Shown here piece by piece: positions 25,799-34,261 of a stretch of 53,912 nt of DNA. Within the stretch, counting starts at the first letter, position 1; each line of letters opens with the position of its first letter. Source of the stretch: an uncultured Bacilli bacterium (GTDB lineage: Bacteria > Bacillota_I > Bacilli_A > RF39 > UBA660). The DNA is taken from assembly GCA_934102255.1 (NCBI GenBank), contig CAKOSN010000009.1, positions 1 to 53,912 of the forward strand, read 5' to 3'. The notes under the pieces are model-generated. The model saw nothing but the letters and a program-made list of their open reading frames with translations, searched no databases and was not told the origin of the DNA. The position numbers and the translations under genes are program-made.

Positions 25799-27772
25799 TC
25801 ACATTTCTTTTTCTCTATCAATTAAAAAAATCTCTATTAAAGAGTTTCTATTTTTTCTATTAACTTTTTCTTTGCTAGATATAGCATTATACCCAAAACC
25901 TAATTTACTACTTAATTCTTCTAATCCTTTTAGATCATTAGTTGATAATGGTGGGGCTAAAAAAAGTTGAGCAGTAATATCATTTCCATCTTTTACATAC
26001 TCAACATTAAAATCAATTTTTCCAAATATCTTTATAACTTCATTTATAATAGATATTAACTTTGTTTTCATTTGTGATTCAGCAGTATTAAGCTTTGGCT
26101 CTTGTTCATTATTCTTATCATCAAATTTTAATTGTTCTACTGTATAGTAAGTATCAACTAACCTTTCTAGTGGTCTTATTTTTCTATCAACAAAACCTTT
26201 TTTATAACAACTAAATTTTTGATAAACTACGGTATCACGAAATATTGGATAACCAACTGTTGGAAATATGATTGTCTTATAATGTAATTGTTTTATTTCA
26301 TCAGCAGTCAATAATCTTCTTGAAATAAGACTTGTTCCTTTACTACCATTATTATTCATAAAACTCATTGAATAATTTAAAGAAGTAGTTTCTACTCCGT
26401 GAGTTCCTAGACGGCTGCTTATTGCTTCAGCAGTTTCTTGTGTGTTTGTTTTAAGGTAAGCCAAGCCACAGTTATCTTGAATTATTTGACTAACTTCTTT
26501 ACCATATAAATTATCTAATTGAGCAAAACTTTGTAAAAAGAATTGAAAATACATACCTCTACTTCTTGCTACTGATACTATTGTTTCAATATCTTGTAGT
26601 GGTGGTGTATTTGCAAATTCATCAAGTAAGAATACAAGTTCAGTTGGTAGTTTCTTATTAGGTTGCATATTACATAATAATACTAACCTTTTATATATTA
26701 AAGATACTACTACTGATACAAGAGTATAGTATATTTTTGACTCATCAGGTATGCAACAATATAATACTGATGGTTCTTTACCTAATATATCAAAATCAAA
26801 ATCAGAATTAGATGTAATATTTTCTACATTTACATCATCAAATAAAGTCATTCTCTCATTGAATATGCTTGTAATACTCTTATAAGTATTCTCACTGGTA
26901 GAAATAATTGGTATTAACTTATCTTTACTTCTACATCCATAAGATTTTGCCTCTACATATTTTCTTAAAATTTTGATATTCTTATCGGTCATTGAACTAT
27001 TTTGGAATTTTTTCATTGATGTTAAAGTAATTTGTTCTCTTTTAATTTTTCCATCAGCATAATCTTCTAAAAATAAAAAAATGATACCATATAACAAATC
27101 ACTTGCACTGTTATTCCAAAATGCTTCTTTTGCAGTTTTATCTGCCATAATCATAGTACATATATCATTTACGATTTGATTACATTGTGCATAGTGAGTT
27201 ATTGATTCATTTTTATACTTTATTTTTAAGTTCTCATTATTTTCCTTTTGACTTAATTTATCATTTTTATCAAATAATTCGTATTCAATAATTGCAGTTT
27301 CTAATAAATTAGCATGATTAGAAAATTCTGGATTTCTAAAATCCAATGTAAACACATGATAACCATTGTCTTTAAACATTTTACTTGTTGTAGAAAATAT
27401 TTCTCCTTTTGGATCTGTAATAAAAACACTTTTTTTATTTTCAGCAGTAGCAATAAAGCTACATTCAGGAATTACTGCAGTAGCACTTTTGCCACTTCCT
27501 GTGGAACCTAAATAAATCCAATGTGGTGTTTCCATATCAAACCATACATATCTATTATCCTTTGAGTAATATACAGGGAAGCCAGTTTTTACAATATGAC
27601 TTATTTGTTCTTTTCTAAAATGCTTTTCTATTTCTTGTTTAGTAGCCCATCTTGCACTACCATGTTCATTATTATCTTTTATTTTTTGTCTAGTTATTAT
27701 TGGCTCAATAAAATACAAAAATATAATTATTAAAGCCACTAAAACTAAAATAACTATATATACCATTGGCAT
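25799..27772 (-). CDS. VirD4-type conjugative coupling protein (T4CP)
   Basis: 657 aa. Two short N-terminal membrane segments in the first 25 residues, then HGSARWATKQEIEKHF, Walker A GSTGSGKS (89-96), TDPKGEIF, and Walker B LVFLLDEFANTPPLQDIETI (about 380-400) followed by RSRGMYFQFFLQS. This is the TraG/VirD4 ATPase that delivers the relaxase-DNA complex to the secretion channel. The ATG at 27772 sits 8 nt after the stop region of the upstream gene, with the ribosome site inside that gene's MDR-stop codons. Confidence 0.93.
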   Translation of the reverse strand: MPMVYIVILVLVALIIIFLYFIEPIITRQKIKDNNEHGSARWATKQEIEKHFRKEQISHIVKTGFPVYYSKDNRYVWFDMETPHWIYLGSTGSGKSATAVIPECSFIATAENKKSVFITDPKGEIFSTTSKMFKDNGYHVFTLDFRNPEFSNHANLLETAIIEYELFDKNDKLSQKENNENLKIKYKNESITHYAQCNQIVNDICTMIMADKTAKEAFWNNSASDLLYGIIFLFLEDYADGKIKREQITLTSMKKFQNSSMTDKNIKILRKYVEAKSYGCRSKDKLIPIISTSENTYKSITSIFNERMTLFDDVNVENITSNSDFDFDILGKEPSVLYCCIPDESKIYYTLVSVVVSLIYKRLVLLCNMQPNKKLPTELVFLLDEFANTPPLQDIETIVSVARSRGMYFQFFLQSFAQLDNLYGKEVSQIIQDNCGLAYLKTNTQETAEAISSRLGTHGVETTSLNYSMSFMNNNGSKGTSLISRRLLTADEIKQLHYKTIIFPTVGYPIFRDTVVYQKFSCYKKGFVDRKIRPLERLVDTYYTVEQLKFDDKNNEQEPKLNTAESQMKTKLISIINEVIKIFGKIDFNVEYVKDGNDITAQLFLAPPLSTNDLKGLEELSSKLGFGYNAISSKEKVNRKNRNSLIEIFLIDREKEM

Positions 27773-27774
27773 AA

Positions 27775-28173
27775 TTATCTATCCATTTCTTCTTTTTCCA
27801 TAGCAATTCTTACATCATCTAACATATCTTCATCAATTACCTTGTAATCTTTTACTGCAATTTCTCCTTTTTGTAAGCCAACTAATCTATCAATTATATC
27901 TTTTCTTACATCTGGATCACATTTATCTAAAAAATAACCTATTGTTGTTAAAATCGGTTTATATGCTATTGGATTTTCAAAATCATATACCTTTAAATTT
28001 TCATTATGTCCAAGTTTTTCGTTTACATCTACGATAATGTCCGGTAAATCTTCATATCTTGCAACAAATTCCTCACTACCATTATCAATATAAACCATTT
28101 TCACTTTGTCATTAAGTAATTGTTTTATTTCTTCTTCGTTATACTGTTTTAGTATTCCCTGTTTCTCGTTCAT
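27775..28173 (-). CDS. Hypothetical protein upstream of T4CP
   Basis: 132 aa, acidic, no membrane segment (KVMVYIDNGSEEF-like start region, LPDIIVDVNEKLGHNENLKV, YKPILTTIGYFLDKCDPDVR). Family not recognised. It overlaps the 28139 gene by 35 nt and abuts the coupling protein. Ends EEMDR, one of the recurrent E-x-x-R ends in this element. Could be a T4CP partner, from position only. Confidence 0.65.
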   Translation of the reverse strand: MNEKQGILKQYNEEEIKQLLNDKVKMVYIDNGSEEFVARYEDLPDIIVDVNEKLGHNENLKVYDFENPIAYKPILTTIGYFLDKCDPDVRKDIIDRLVGLQKGEIAVKDYKVIDEDMLDDVRIAMEKEEMDR

Positions 28174-28414
28174 TTTGTTCCTCCTCTTTTATAATATTTT
28201 CTAAAAATGAAGTTTCATTTTTTAATGAAATAACAAGTATTTTATAACTCTCTTTTTCTAAATTATTCTTTGTATTTTTTATTTTGGTTTCATATTTACT
28301 AATATCTCTTAAATTGTTTTTAATTCTATTCTTTATTTCATTCAAAATATTATTATATTTAGTAATAGTATTTTGCATATTAGCAAACTCAACATTTAGC
28401 TTTGTAAAATCCAT
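28139..28414 (-). CDS. Small coiled-coil protein
   Basis: 91 aa, almost entirely a predicted coiled coil (YNNILNEIKNRIKNNLRDIS, KYETKIKNTKNNLEKESYK). No recognised family. ATG at 28414 follows GGAAAGGTAGG, located in the upstream gene's final codons, so translation is probably coupled. Transfer-operon accessory gene. Confidence 0.65.
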   Translation of the reverse strand: MDFTKLNVEFANMQNTITKYNNILNEIKNRIKNNLRDISKYETKIKNTKNNLEKESYKILVISLKNETSFLENIIKEEEQNERETGNTKTV

Positions 28415-28424
28415 AATTTATTAC

Positions 28425-28763
28425 CTACCTTTCCATTTCTTCTTCAATATAAAATTCGTGATTATCATTTTCAACTGCTTGTAGTATGTCATCATAATCT
28501 ATATCTTCTACTTTATCCATAAATGTATTATCTTTTGCATAACACTCTGTTAAAAAGAAAGCAATTTGTGATGCAGATAAATTCATATATTCATCTTCAA
28601 GATATAAATCATGAGCAAGTTCTTGAATATTCATAGCAAGTTCATCACTAATTTCAATATTATTATTTCTTGCAACATCGTAAATGCTATCGTAAATACA
28701 ATACACGGTTAAATGAGTTTTATCTTCATTTGACAATCTTTTATACATTTCTAGTGTGTTCAT
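28425..28763 (-). CDS. Acidic hypothetical protein
   Basis: 112 aa, acidic and helical (YCIYDSIYDVARNNNIEISD, IQELAHDLYLEDEYMNLSAS). Family not recognised; small acidic proteins of this kind are common in ICE transfer operons. The start at 28763 lies inside the 40-aa membrane peptide gene. Ends EEEMER, the same end as the 28868 gene although the two proteins are otherwise unrelated. Confidence 0.65.
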   Translation of the reverse strand: MNTLEMYKRLSNEDKTHLTVYCIYDSIYDVARNNNIEISDELAMNIQELAHDLYLEDEYMNLSASQIAFFLTECYAKDNTFMDKVEDIDYDDILQAVENDNHEFYIEEEMER

Positions 28764-28863
28764 ACTTTTCCTCCTCTCGTGAACACCTGCTTGATACTAC
28801 ACAAGCAGAATAAAGAAAAAGCAATAAGAATAACCCTATTGCTCCTAAAATAATTAATAACAT
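28741..28863 (-). CDS. 40-aa single-pass membrane peptide
   Basis: Begins MLLIILGAIGLFLLLFLYSA, followed by CVVSSRCSREEEKYEHTRNV. One membrane helix with a short polar tail containing two Cys in total. ATG at 28861-28863 follows GGAGAGATAGG at ideal spacing, inside the upstream gene's EEEMER-stop codons. It overlaps the next gene's start by 23 nt in another frame. Too short for ordinary ORF finding. Small membrane proteins like this recur in ICE transfer operons; function unknown. Confidence 0.65.
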   Translation of the reverse strand: MLLIILGAIGLFLLLFLYSACVVSSRCSREEEKYEHTRNV

Positions 28864-28867
28864 AAAC

Positions 28868-29380
28868 CTATCTCTCCATTTCTTCTTCAATATTTTGTTC
28901 TTCTCTTAACTTCTTTGCTCTAAGTGCTGCTTTTATCTTTTCGGAATGATTTTTTCTTTGCTCTTTTTCCCATTCAGAAATAATATCAACGATTTCTTTT
29001 TTTGCTTTGTTAAAATTATTAAAATTCTTTTTATTAGAATTATCATTTTCAACTTCAACATAATTACTAATATATGTTTTCAAAGCTATATTTAAATCTT
29101 CTGTTGTTTCACAACTATAAGTAGCACCAGATGATGACTCTGTACTTATATAAACATTTTTTTCTTCTTTATCAAAGTCTATTGTAATATTAAAACTTTC
29201 TTTTATTTTTGGAAAAGGAATTTGTCTATATTCTACTCCTTTATAATCTACTGAATCTAAAACTATTTCTTGATTATCGTATTTTTCTTCAACAAGACTT
29301 TCAGCATCTTCATAAGTTGGAGCATCTTGTTCTACTACTCTACTTAAAGTTTCAACAACTTCAACACTATATAATGCCAT
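28868..29380 (-). CDS. DpnD/PcfM-like protein
   Basis: 170 aa. The first 55 residues (YSVEVVETLSRVVEQDAPTY, EDAESLVEEKYDNQEIVLDS, VDYKGVEY) match the DpnD/PcfM family found in conjugative plasmids such as pCF10 (PcfM) and beside DpnII restriction genes. The remainder is a charged beta segment and a long C-terminal helix (EIVDIISEWEKEQRKNHSEK). Ends EEEMER. Biochemical role of the family is not established. Good GGGGAGG site before the ATG at 29380. Confidence 0.75.
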   Translation of the reverse strand: MALYSVEVVETLSRVVEQDAPTYEDAESLVEEKYDNQEIVLDSVDYKGVEYRQIPFPKIKESFNITIDFDKEEKNVYISTESSSGATYSCETTEDLNIALKTYISNYVEVENDNSNKKNFNNFNKAKKEIVDIISEWEKEQRKNHSEKIKAALRAKKLREEQNIEEEMER

Positions 29381-29382
29381 AA

Positions 29383-29583
29383 TTATAACCTCCCCTGTTT
29401 GATATTTTTCTTTAATTCATCATATTGCTTTTTTAACTCCTTTGAAGTTGAATAAATAGATTCAACAACTTTATCCATTGACCAAGCATCACTTGGCAAA
29501 TATTTTCTCTCGTAAAAATATTTTTTACATATCCTAGAAATATCACAAACTTTATGATAAATCTTTATTTCATCTTCTTTCAT
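29383..29583 (-). CDS. Small hypothetical protein
   Basis: 66 aa, basic, helical (YHKVCDISRICKKYFYERKY, SMDKVVESIYSTSKELKKQY). No recognised family. Starts at 29583 after a GGAG site, downstream of a terminator that ends the YolD/polymerase unit, and leads directly into the DpnD/PcfM-like gene. Confidence 0.6.
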   Translation of the reverse strand: MKEDEIKIYHKVCDISRICKKYFYERKYLPSDAWSMDKVVESIYSTSKELKKQYDELKKNIKQGRL

Positions 29584-29605
29584 TAATAATTCTCCTTTCT
29601 TTGTA

Positions 29606-29634
29606 TTAAAAAAAATCGTATTTCTACGACTTTA
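29606..29634 (-). terminator. Terminator after YolD-like gene
   Basis: Minus strand AAGTCGTA (29625-29632), loop GAAA, TACGATTT (29613-29620), then a T-run. Separates the polymerase/YolD unit from the downstream transfer genes. Confidence 0.75.
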
Positions 29635-29639
29635 ATTCA

Positions 29640-30044
29640 CTAATCTTTAATATCTATTTCTATAATGTCATCTAAAACTATTTTTTTATTATCAGTAAGT
29701 TTTATAAATCTATTTATAAAATCAATTCTTTTTACATTTACTTTTTCAGTAACATATTTACCGCCTTCTTTTTTTCCATCGGGTATAAAATATGTTATTT
29801 CAACTTCTGGATTATTTTTTATAAACTCATTTATCTTATTTAGTTTATTATTTATTATTTCTTTTGATTCATCATCCATTTCTAATCTTTTGTCGGTTAA
29901 TCTTGAACATTCCTGAACTTGTTCATCATACCCAACTAACGCTGAAAAAGGAGCAAATTGTGCCGACCTTTTATACATACTCATTCTAGGATGATATTTT
30001 GGCTCATAGTGAGAAAGATTAATTATATCTTCATATTTATCCAT
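29640..30044 (-). CDS. YolD-like protein
   Basis: 134 aa. The hallmark YolD N-terminus is clear: YEDIINLSHYEPKYHPRMSM, YKRSAQFAPFSALVGYDEQV. YolD proteins accompany Y-family polymerases of the UvrX/YqjW type in Bacillota and are thought to act with them in SOS mutagenesis. The ATG at 30044 overlaps the last base of the polymerase gene's stop codon, so the two are translationally coupled. Confidence 0.88.
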   Translation of the reverse strand: MDKYEDIINLSHYEPKYHPRMSMYKRSAQFAPFSALVGYDEQVQECSRLTDKRLEMDDESKEIINNKLNKINEFIKNNPEVEITYFIPDGKKEGGKYVTEKVNVKRIDFINRFIKLTDNKKIVLDDIIEIDIKD

Positions 30045-31543
30045 TATCCTTTATGACCTCCAACCTGATTATTTCTATCAATTGTCGTTCCACCTTCTTC
30101 TAAGTTCATACCTTTTAAGATAGAGTTTTTTCCATATTTATTTTTAATATCCAATAAAACATGTTGTAATTTATTATCTTCTTTTTGTCTTTTTTTATCT
30201 TCAATTTTTTGTTCAGAATCATCACTTGATGAAAAAAGATTTAATTGCTCATGGACTACTTCTTTTTCTACTATATCTTCATCAATTATATTACAAGCAG
30301 TAATATTTATTTTTCTAATTAATAAATTTTTATTTACTATTCTATCATATAATTCAATACATTTTTTTGATAGGACTTTTGATGAAGAAGTATTGTAATC
30401 CAAATTTATTGTTCCATGAGAATGTTTAGGAACTTCTCTTCCATAATTATCTATTGTTATTTCTCCATTATACATTTTTTTGATTGCAGGATTAGTTAAA
30501 TTTTCAATGTCATAACCTATATCTAATACTAATTGCTTTGTAACTAAATGCTTGTCAGTTAAATCTAATGATAATAAATCTATCATTTCTCTTACAATTA
30601 ATTTAGCATTTTCATATTTATATGGGCTATGTAAAACTTGTCCAGATGATATACTATTTCTTTCAGGTTTATATGCTTTAACTTCTTCTATTGTTGTCGG
30701 TTCCCAACCCCAAGCATGATCAATTAATAATTCTGCATTTACTCCAAATAATTTGTATAATAAATTTTCGTTATTTAAAGAACATCTTGCAACATCTCCC
30801 ATAGTATATAATCCATTCTTTTCTAATTTATCTGCTATACCTTTACCTACTCTCCAAAATGATGTTAGTGGCTTATGATTCCACAATAGTTTTCTATATG
30901 ACATCTCATCAATTTCTGCAATTCTAACACCTATTTCATTAGGTTCTGTATGTTTAGCAACTATGTCCATACATACTTTTGCCAAATACATATTAGTTCC
31001 AATTCCGGCAGTTGCAGTTATTCCAGTTGTATCATAAACATCTTTTATTATTTTAGAAACTAATTCTTTTGCTGTCATCTGATACATACTTAAATAAGTA
31101 GTTATATCACAAAAAACTTCATCTATTGAATAAACAAAAATATCTTCTGGTGCTAAATATTTTAAATAAATTTTATAAATATTGGTACTATATTTCATGT
31201 ATTTTTTCATTTGAGGTGGAGCAATTATAAAATCTAATTCCAATGTTCTATCTTTTTTTAGTTCACTATCAAGAAATGATTTCGAACTAAATTTTTTATA
31301 ATTATTATTCTTTCTTCTTTCATAGTTAATACTTTTAACTTTTTGAATGACTTCAAAAAGTCTTGCTCTACCTCCTAGACCATATTGTTTTAAACTTGGT
31401 GTTATTGCAAGACAAACAGTTTTTTCTGTTCTACTCTCATCTGCAACCACTAAATTAGTATTTAAAGGATCTAACCCTCTTTCAATACATTCAACAGAGG
31501 CATAAAAGCTTTTTAAATCTATACACATATAAACTTTTTCCAT
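30044..31543 (-). CDS. Y-family (UmuC/UvrX-like) translesion DNA polymerase
   Basis: 499 aa from the ATG at 31543 (GGAGG 5 nt upstream). YMCIDLKSFYASVECIERGL with the catalytic Asp, VVADESRTEKTVCLAI, VYSIDEVFCDIT with the second acidic site, then TAGIGTNMYLAKV and the thumb/little-finger region (FWRVGKGIADKLEKNG). Mobile Y-family polymerases of this kind copy damaged DNA and may help fill gaps after single-strand entry. A LexA-box-like GAAC-AAAT-GTTT lies between its -35 and -10. Confidence 0.9.
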   Translation of the reverse strand: MEKVYMCIDLKSFYASVECIERGLDPLNTNLVVADESRTEKTVCLAITPSLKQYGLGGRARLFEVIQKVKSINYERRKNNNYKKFSSKSFLDSELKKDRTLELDFIIAPPQMKKYMKYSTNIYKIYLKYLAPEDIFVYSIDEVFCDITTYLSMYQMTAKELVSKIIKDVYDTTGITATAGIGTNMYLAKVCMDIVAKHTEPNEIGVRIAEIDEMSYRKLLWNHKPLTSFWRVGKGIADKLEKNGLYTMGDVARCSLNNENLLYKLFGVNAELLIDHAWGWEPTTIEEVKAYKPERNSISSGQVLHSPYKYENAKLIVREMIDLLSLDLTDKHLVTKQLVLDIGYDIENLTNPAIKKMYNGEITIDNYGREVPKHSHGTINLDYNTSSSKVLSKKCIELYDRIVNKNLLIRKINITACNIIDEDIVEKEVVHEQLNLFSSSDDSEQKIEDKKRQKEDNKLQHVLLDIKNKYGKNSILKGMNLEEGGTTIDRNNQVGGHKG

Positions 31544-31563
31544 TTCAACCTCCATTTTTAAAT

Positions 31564-31592
31564 ATTATATCAAACATTTGTTCTTAAAACAA
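31564..31592 (-). promoter_or_regulatory. Promoter of Y-polymerase with SOS-box-like operator
   Basis: Minus strand TTGTTT (31587-31592), 17-nt spacer, TATAAT (31564-31569). The spacer contains GAACAAATGTTT (about 31572-31583), close to the Gram-positive LexA box CGAAC-N4-GTTCG, so the gene pair is likely SOS-induced. Confidence 0.65.
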
Positions 31593-31627
31593 TCGAACAA
31601 ATTAATTTTATAACATTTATTTTATAA

Positions 31628-32992
31628 TCATTTATCTTTAACATCATAATTAAATAATTTACTAAATTCCTGTGATGCTTTTTCCATTTCATAATTAATA
31701 TTCTTTAAAGCTTTTTCCATTTTATGCTTACTAGGAAATTTTGTAATATTACTATTACCTTTAAAATAATTATCTAATACAAGTTTTCTTCTTTGCTTAT
31801 CAGTATATTTGTTTCTTCTACTATTTTGATAAGCAATTTCTTGTATTAAATCTTCAATAGTAATTTTATCGTTACTATTTTTATTTTTAACTATCATAGA
31901 TATATGTTCATATCTATATAAAGAATGATTAACTATTGAATTGTAAATATAATTATCAATATATTCTTCTTTTTTATTAACAATACTATTATTAGCAGTT
32001 AGTTCTTCAATATTATTATTTCTATTTAATTCATCAAAGTAATCATTTAATTTTTCTAAATCTTTATTTATATCTTTCTTACTAGCATACAAAATAGATG
32101 TATCATCACTGAATAAATACTTTTTAATTTTTTTTGTTAAACTTTTTATTTCTTTACCAAGTTCATCATTTTTAATTGAATTATATTTTATTTTTTTAGA
32201 AGTTTGATTATTTTGTTCTCTATATTGTTTTACTAATTCTCCAAGTTTTAAAATATCTTCCTCTACATATATCTCACTAATATTTCTTAAAGTAAAATTT
32301 CTCTCTTTTGGATTAAAATAAGATTTTAAATAATCAATATCTTCATTAGTCTTTTTTAAAAGTGGTGTGTAATATTTTTCTCTTTGAATAGCAAGATCAA
32401 CTAATCTTTTTAAATATCTTTGTTCATCAAGAGTAATTTTACCTTTTCTTCTATAATTCAACTTGTTATCACAATATGAATAGTTAGGTTTCTTTTCTAC
32501 AAAGGCAAAATGTATATGAGGTTGATGTTTCCTATTGGTATGAATTGAAAATACATAACTCATATTCTTCATATCTTTAAAGCCACAATACTTTAAAAAC
32601 TGAGGCATAACTTCCTTTGCAATTTTTTGTTCCAAAGTTTTTATATCTATGTTCTCATCAAGATATTCTCTTTTAAAACTTAATATACCTTTCCATAAGT
32701 TAGAGTTCTCAATATATTTTTTATAATCAGTTTTAATTCTATCAATATCTTTTTTAGTAGCATAACTACCATCTTCTAATATAAGATTATAATTTTCTTT
32801 TCTTGTATGTCCCATATAATATTCAAACATACCTACTGTTTTTTTCTTTTCATTAGAAAAATAATCAACCATGTCATCTACATCTTTTAATCTATCTTCT
32901 TTATAATTTAAAGATTGATTTTTATTATCTCTTGAATTAAGAGCTAAACAATATTTACTTTTAAAAACAACATTAGGACTTTTCTTACTCAT
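31628..32992 (-). CDS. MobP-type relaxase
   Basis: 454 aa. Relaxase domain in the first 230 residues with the HUH-type metal motif HTNRKHQPHIHFAFVEKK (His156, His159, His161 among 151-168), preceded by YVFSI. The N-terminal region (LNYKEDRLKDVDDMVDYFSN) and overall shape fit the MobP2 group of Firmicutes ICEs. A helical C-terminal half follows. It should nick oriT and lead the strand through the channel. The proposed catalytic Tyr lies near the N-terminus (for example Tyr30, Tyr44 or Tyr58), not assigned here. Overlaps the upstream RHH gene by 8 nt. Confidence 0.85.
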   Translation of the reverse strand: MSKKSPNVVFKSKYCLALNSRDNKNQSLNYKEDRLKDVDDMVDYFSNEKKKTVGMFEYYMGHTRKENYNLILEDGSYATKKDIDRIKTDYKKYIENSNLWKGILSFKREYLDENIDIKTLEQKIAKEVMPQFLKYCGFKDMKNMSYVFSIHTNRKHQPHIHFAFVEKKPNYSYCDNKLNYRRKGKITLDEQRYLKRLVDLAIQREKYYTPLLKKTNEDIDYLKSYFNPKERNFTLRNISEIYVEEDILKLGELVKQYREQNNQTSKKIKYNSIKNDELGKEIKSLTKKIKKYLFSDDTSILYASKKDINKDLEKLNDYFDELNRNNNIEELTANNSIVNKKEEYIDNYIYNSIVNHSLYRYEHISMIVKNKNSNDKITIEDLIQEIAYQNSRRNKYTDKQRRKLVLDNYFKGNSNITKFPSKHKMEKALKNINYEMEKASQEFSKLFNYDVKDK

Positions 32993-33314
32993 TGAAGTTG
33001 TCCTTATTATTTAATATTTCATTAAGGCACTTATCTTCATTAATATCAGCATTTGACAAATAACCAAAGTTAGCAAAGTGTTGTTGTGATAATCTAAAAT
33101 GCTTATATTGTCTTTTAGAAATCTTTTCTTCAAGTTCATTTAATTTTTTTAACTTTTCATCAATTTCTTTTAGATAATTTATTTCTCTCGGTTGATTAAT
33201 ATAATCTTCTAAAATAGTTGCTACAACTTTATTAGCAGATGTATTATTTTCATTTGCTACAAGAAATAATCTATCATAAATATAATCCTCTAATCTAATT
33301 GTTAGTTTTTTCAT
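32985..33314 (-). CDS. Ribbon-helix-helix relaxosome accessory protein (MobC-like)
   Basis: 109 aa. The N-terminal 45 residues (KKLTIRLEDYIYDRLFLVAN, NTSANKVVATILEDYI) form a ribbon-helix-helix DNA-binding motif. A coiled-coil segment (EIDEKLKKLNELEEKISKR) and tail follow. Directly upstream of the relaxase gene and overlapping it, the usual place for a protein that bends oriT DNA for the relaxase. Confidence 0.75.
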   Translation of the reverse strand: MKKLTIRLEDYIYDRLFLVANENNTSANKVVATILEDYINQPREINYLKEIDEKLKKLNELEEKISKRQYKHFRLSQQHFANFGYLSNADINEDKCLNEILNNKDNFNE

Positions 33315-33735
33315 CTTCTAACTTCCTAATCACTCTATAATCTAAAGTTCCATTATCTTTTTTCTCAATTACTAATGCAATAAACTTTGGATCATTAAAT
33401 GTCTTGCTCAAAAAAACTGTTTTTGTTTTTGAAGTTGCTTTATAAGAATATTTATTTTCATCAGTAAAATAATCTTCTCCAAACTTTTTATATTTCTTTA
33501 CCCAAGAACATAATCTTTTTTGTGGAGTCCTATCATCTAATATATTCATATCAAAACCACCTGCAATAAAAATTTGTCTTGCAGTTTTTGAAGTATCAGA
33601 TAATTTTTCTTTAACAGCCCAAAGTTTAAAACTATTTTTATAAACTATTTGGCTTTTGTTTTTTATTCCCTCTACATTAGAATTACCTAGTAAGATTTTT
33701 ATTTCTTCATCATTATAAACTCTAATTTTATTCAT
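33295..33735 (-). CDS. Transposase-like HTH protein of mobilization region
   Basis: 146 aa from the ATG at 33735 (GAAAGAGAGTG site). Contains a homeodomain-like helix-turn-helix pattern typical of IS3-type transposase OrfA N-domains (YKNSFKLWAVKEKLSDTSKT, ARQIFIAGGFDMNIL, WVKKYKKFGEDYF). There is no catalytic domain, so it is not a transposase itself. Such HTH-only proteins recur next to ICE relaxases and may bind oriT. Overlaps both neighbouring genes. Confidence 0.65.
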   Translation of the reverse strand: MNKIRVYNDEEIKILLGNSNVEGIKNKSQIVYKNSFKLWAVKEKLSDTSKTARQIFIAGGFDMNILDDRTPQKRLCSWVKKYKKFGEDYFTDENKYSYKATSKTKTVFLSKTFNDPKFIALVIEKKDNGTLDYRVIRKLEDEKTNN

Positions 33736-33937
33736 TGTTATCACTCTCTCTTTCCAAAATTTTATTTTGATTTTCATAATACTTATCAAACTTTTCCATA
33801 TAAGTGTTATAACCAATATCAATTAAATAAGTTAACATTTTATTAAAACTTAAATTATTTTTTATTGCTAAAAGTTCTATTCTAGTTTTTAAATTATTAT
33901 CAATTCTTAAAGTAGTTCTTACTAAACCTTTTATCAA
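33728..33937 (-). CDS. Small ribbon-helix-helix protein
   Basis: 69 aa, probable TTG start at 33937 (AAAGGAG site 8 nt upstream); a longer frame to 34048 would run into the oriT-like region. LVRTTLRIDNNLKTRIELLA and NNLSFNKMLTYLIDIGYNTY form an RHH (Arc/MetJ-type) fold. First gene of the mobilization operon, immediately beside the repeat-rich region it probably binds. Confidence 0.7.
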   Translation of the reverse strand: MIKGLVRTTLRIDNNLKTRIELLAIKNNLSFNKMLTYLIDIGYNTYMEKFDKYYENQNKILERESDNNE

Positions 33938-34261
33938 TTTACATTCTCCTTTCTTAAAACTATGAGTAGCCACTTTCTGCATTTTTAAGGTATTTTTCAT
34001 AATAAAAATATTGCATATTTTTAATGGGCATAAGGAGAACGACACCACAAATCTATTTAACCCTTATAATACAGGGATAAAATAGTGGTGTCTTACTATT
34101 TTTGCACTTGCAAAAATGACCACTTTTTCATTTGAAAGTGGCTACTCTATATTGAAAATACCTTTAATATCAACAAATTATATGACTACCTTTTTATTTG
34201 AAAGTGGCTATTTTGTTAAAATAACCTCTTTTTATGTGCTTCCACTACTTCTTAAAAGGTA
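33938..34261. other. Repeat-rich probable oriT and mobilization control region
   Basis: Gene-free 324 bp. Large imperfect palindrome from GACACCAC (34041-34048) to GTGGTGTC (34084-34091), with inner CTATTT/AAATAG and CCCT/AGGG pairs. A second perfect hairpin TTTTTGCA/TGCAAAAA (34099-34116). Two 30-bp direct repeats (34116-34145, 34182-34211). A 14-bp inverted repeat GAAAGTGGCTACTC (34134-34147) / GAGTAGCCACTTTC (33964-33977). Position before RHH and relaxase genes supports oriT. The nick site is not assigned. Confidence 0.6.

Noticed and set aside
33295..33735. Insertion-sequence transposase
   Set aside because: Only a transposase-type helix-turn-helix is present, with no DDE domain, no partner ORF and no terminal repeats; the gene is tightly embedded in the mobilization operon.
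33938..34048. N-terminal extension of the small RHH protein up to 34048
   Set aside because: The extra 37 residues do not resemble the family and cover the repeat region; a TTG at 33937 with AAAGGAG is a better start.
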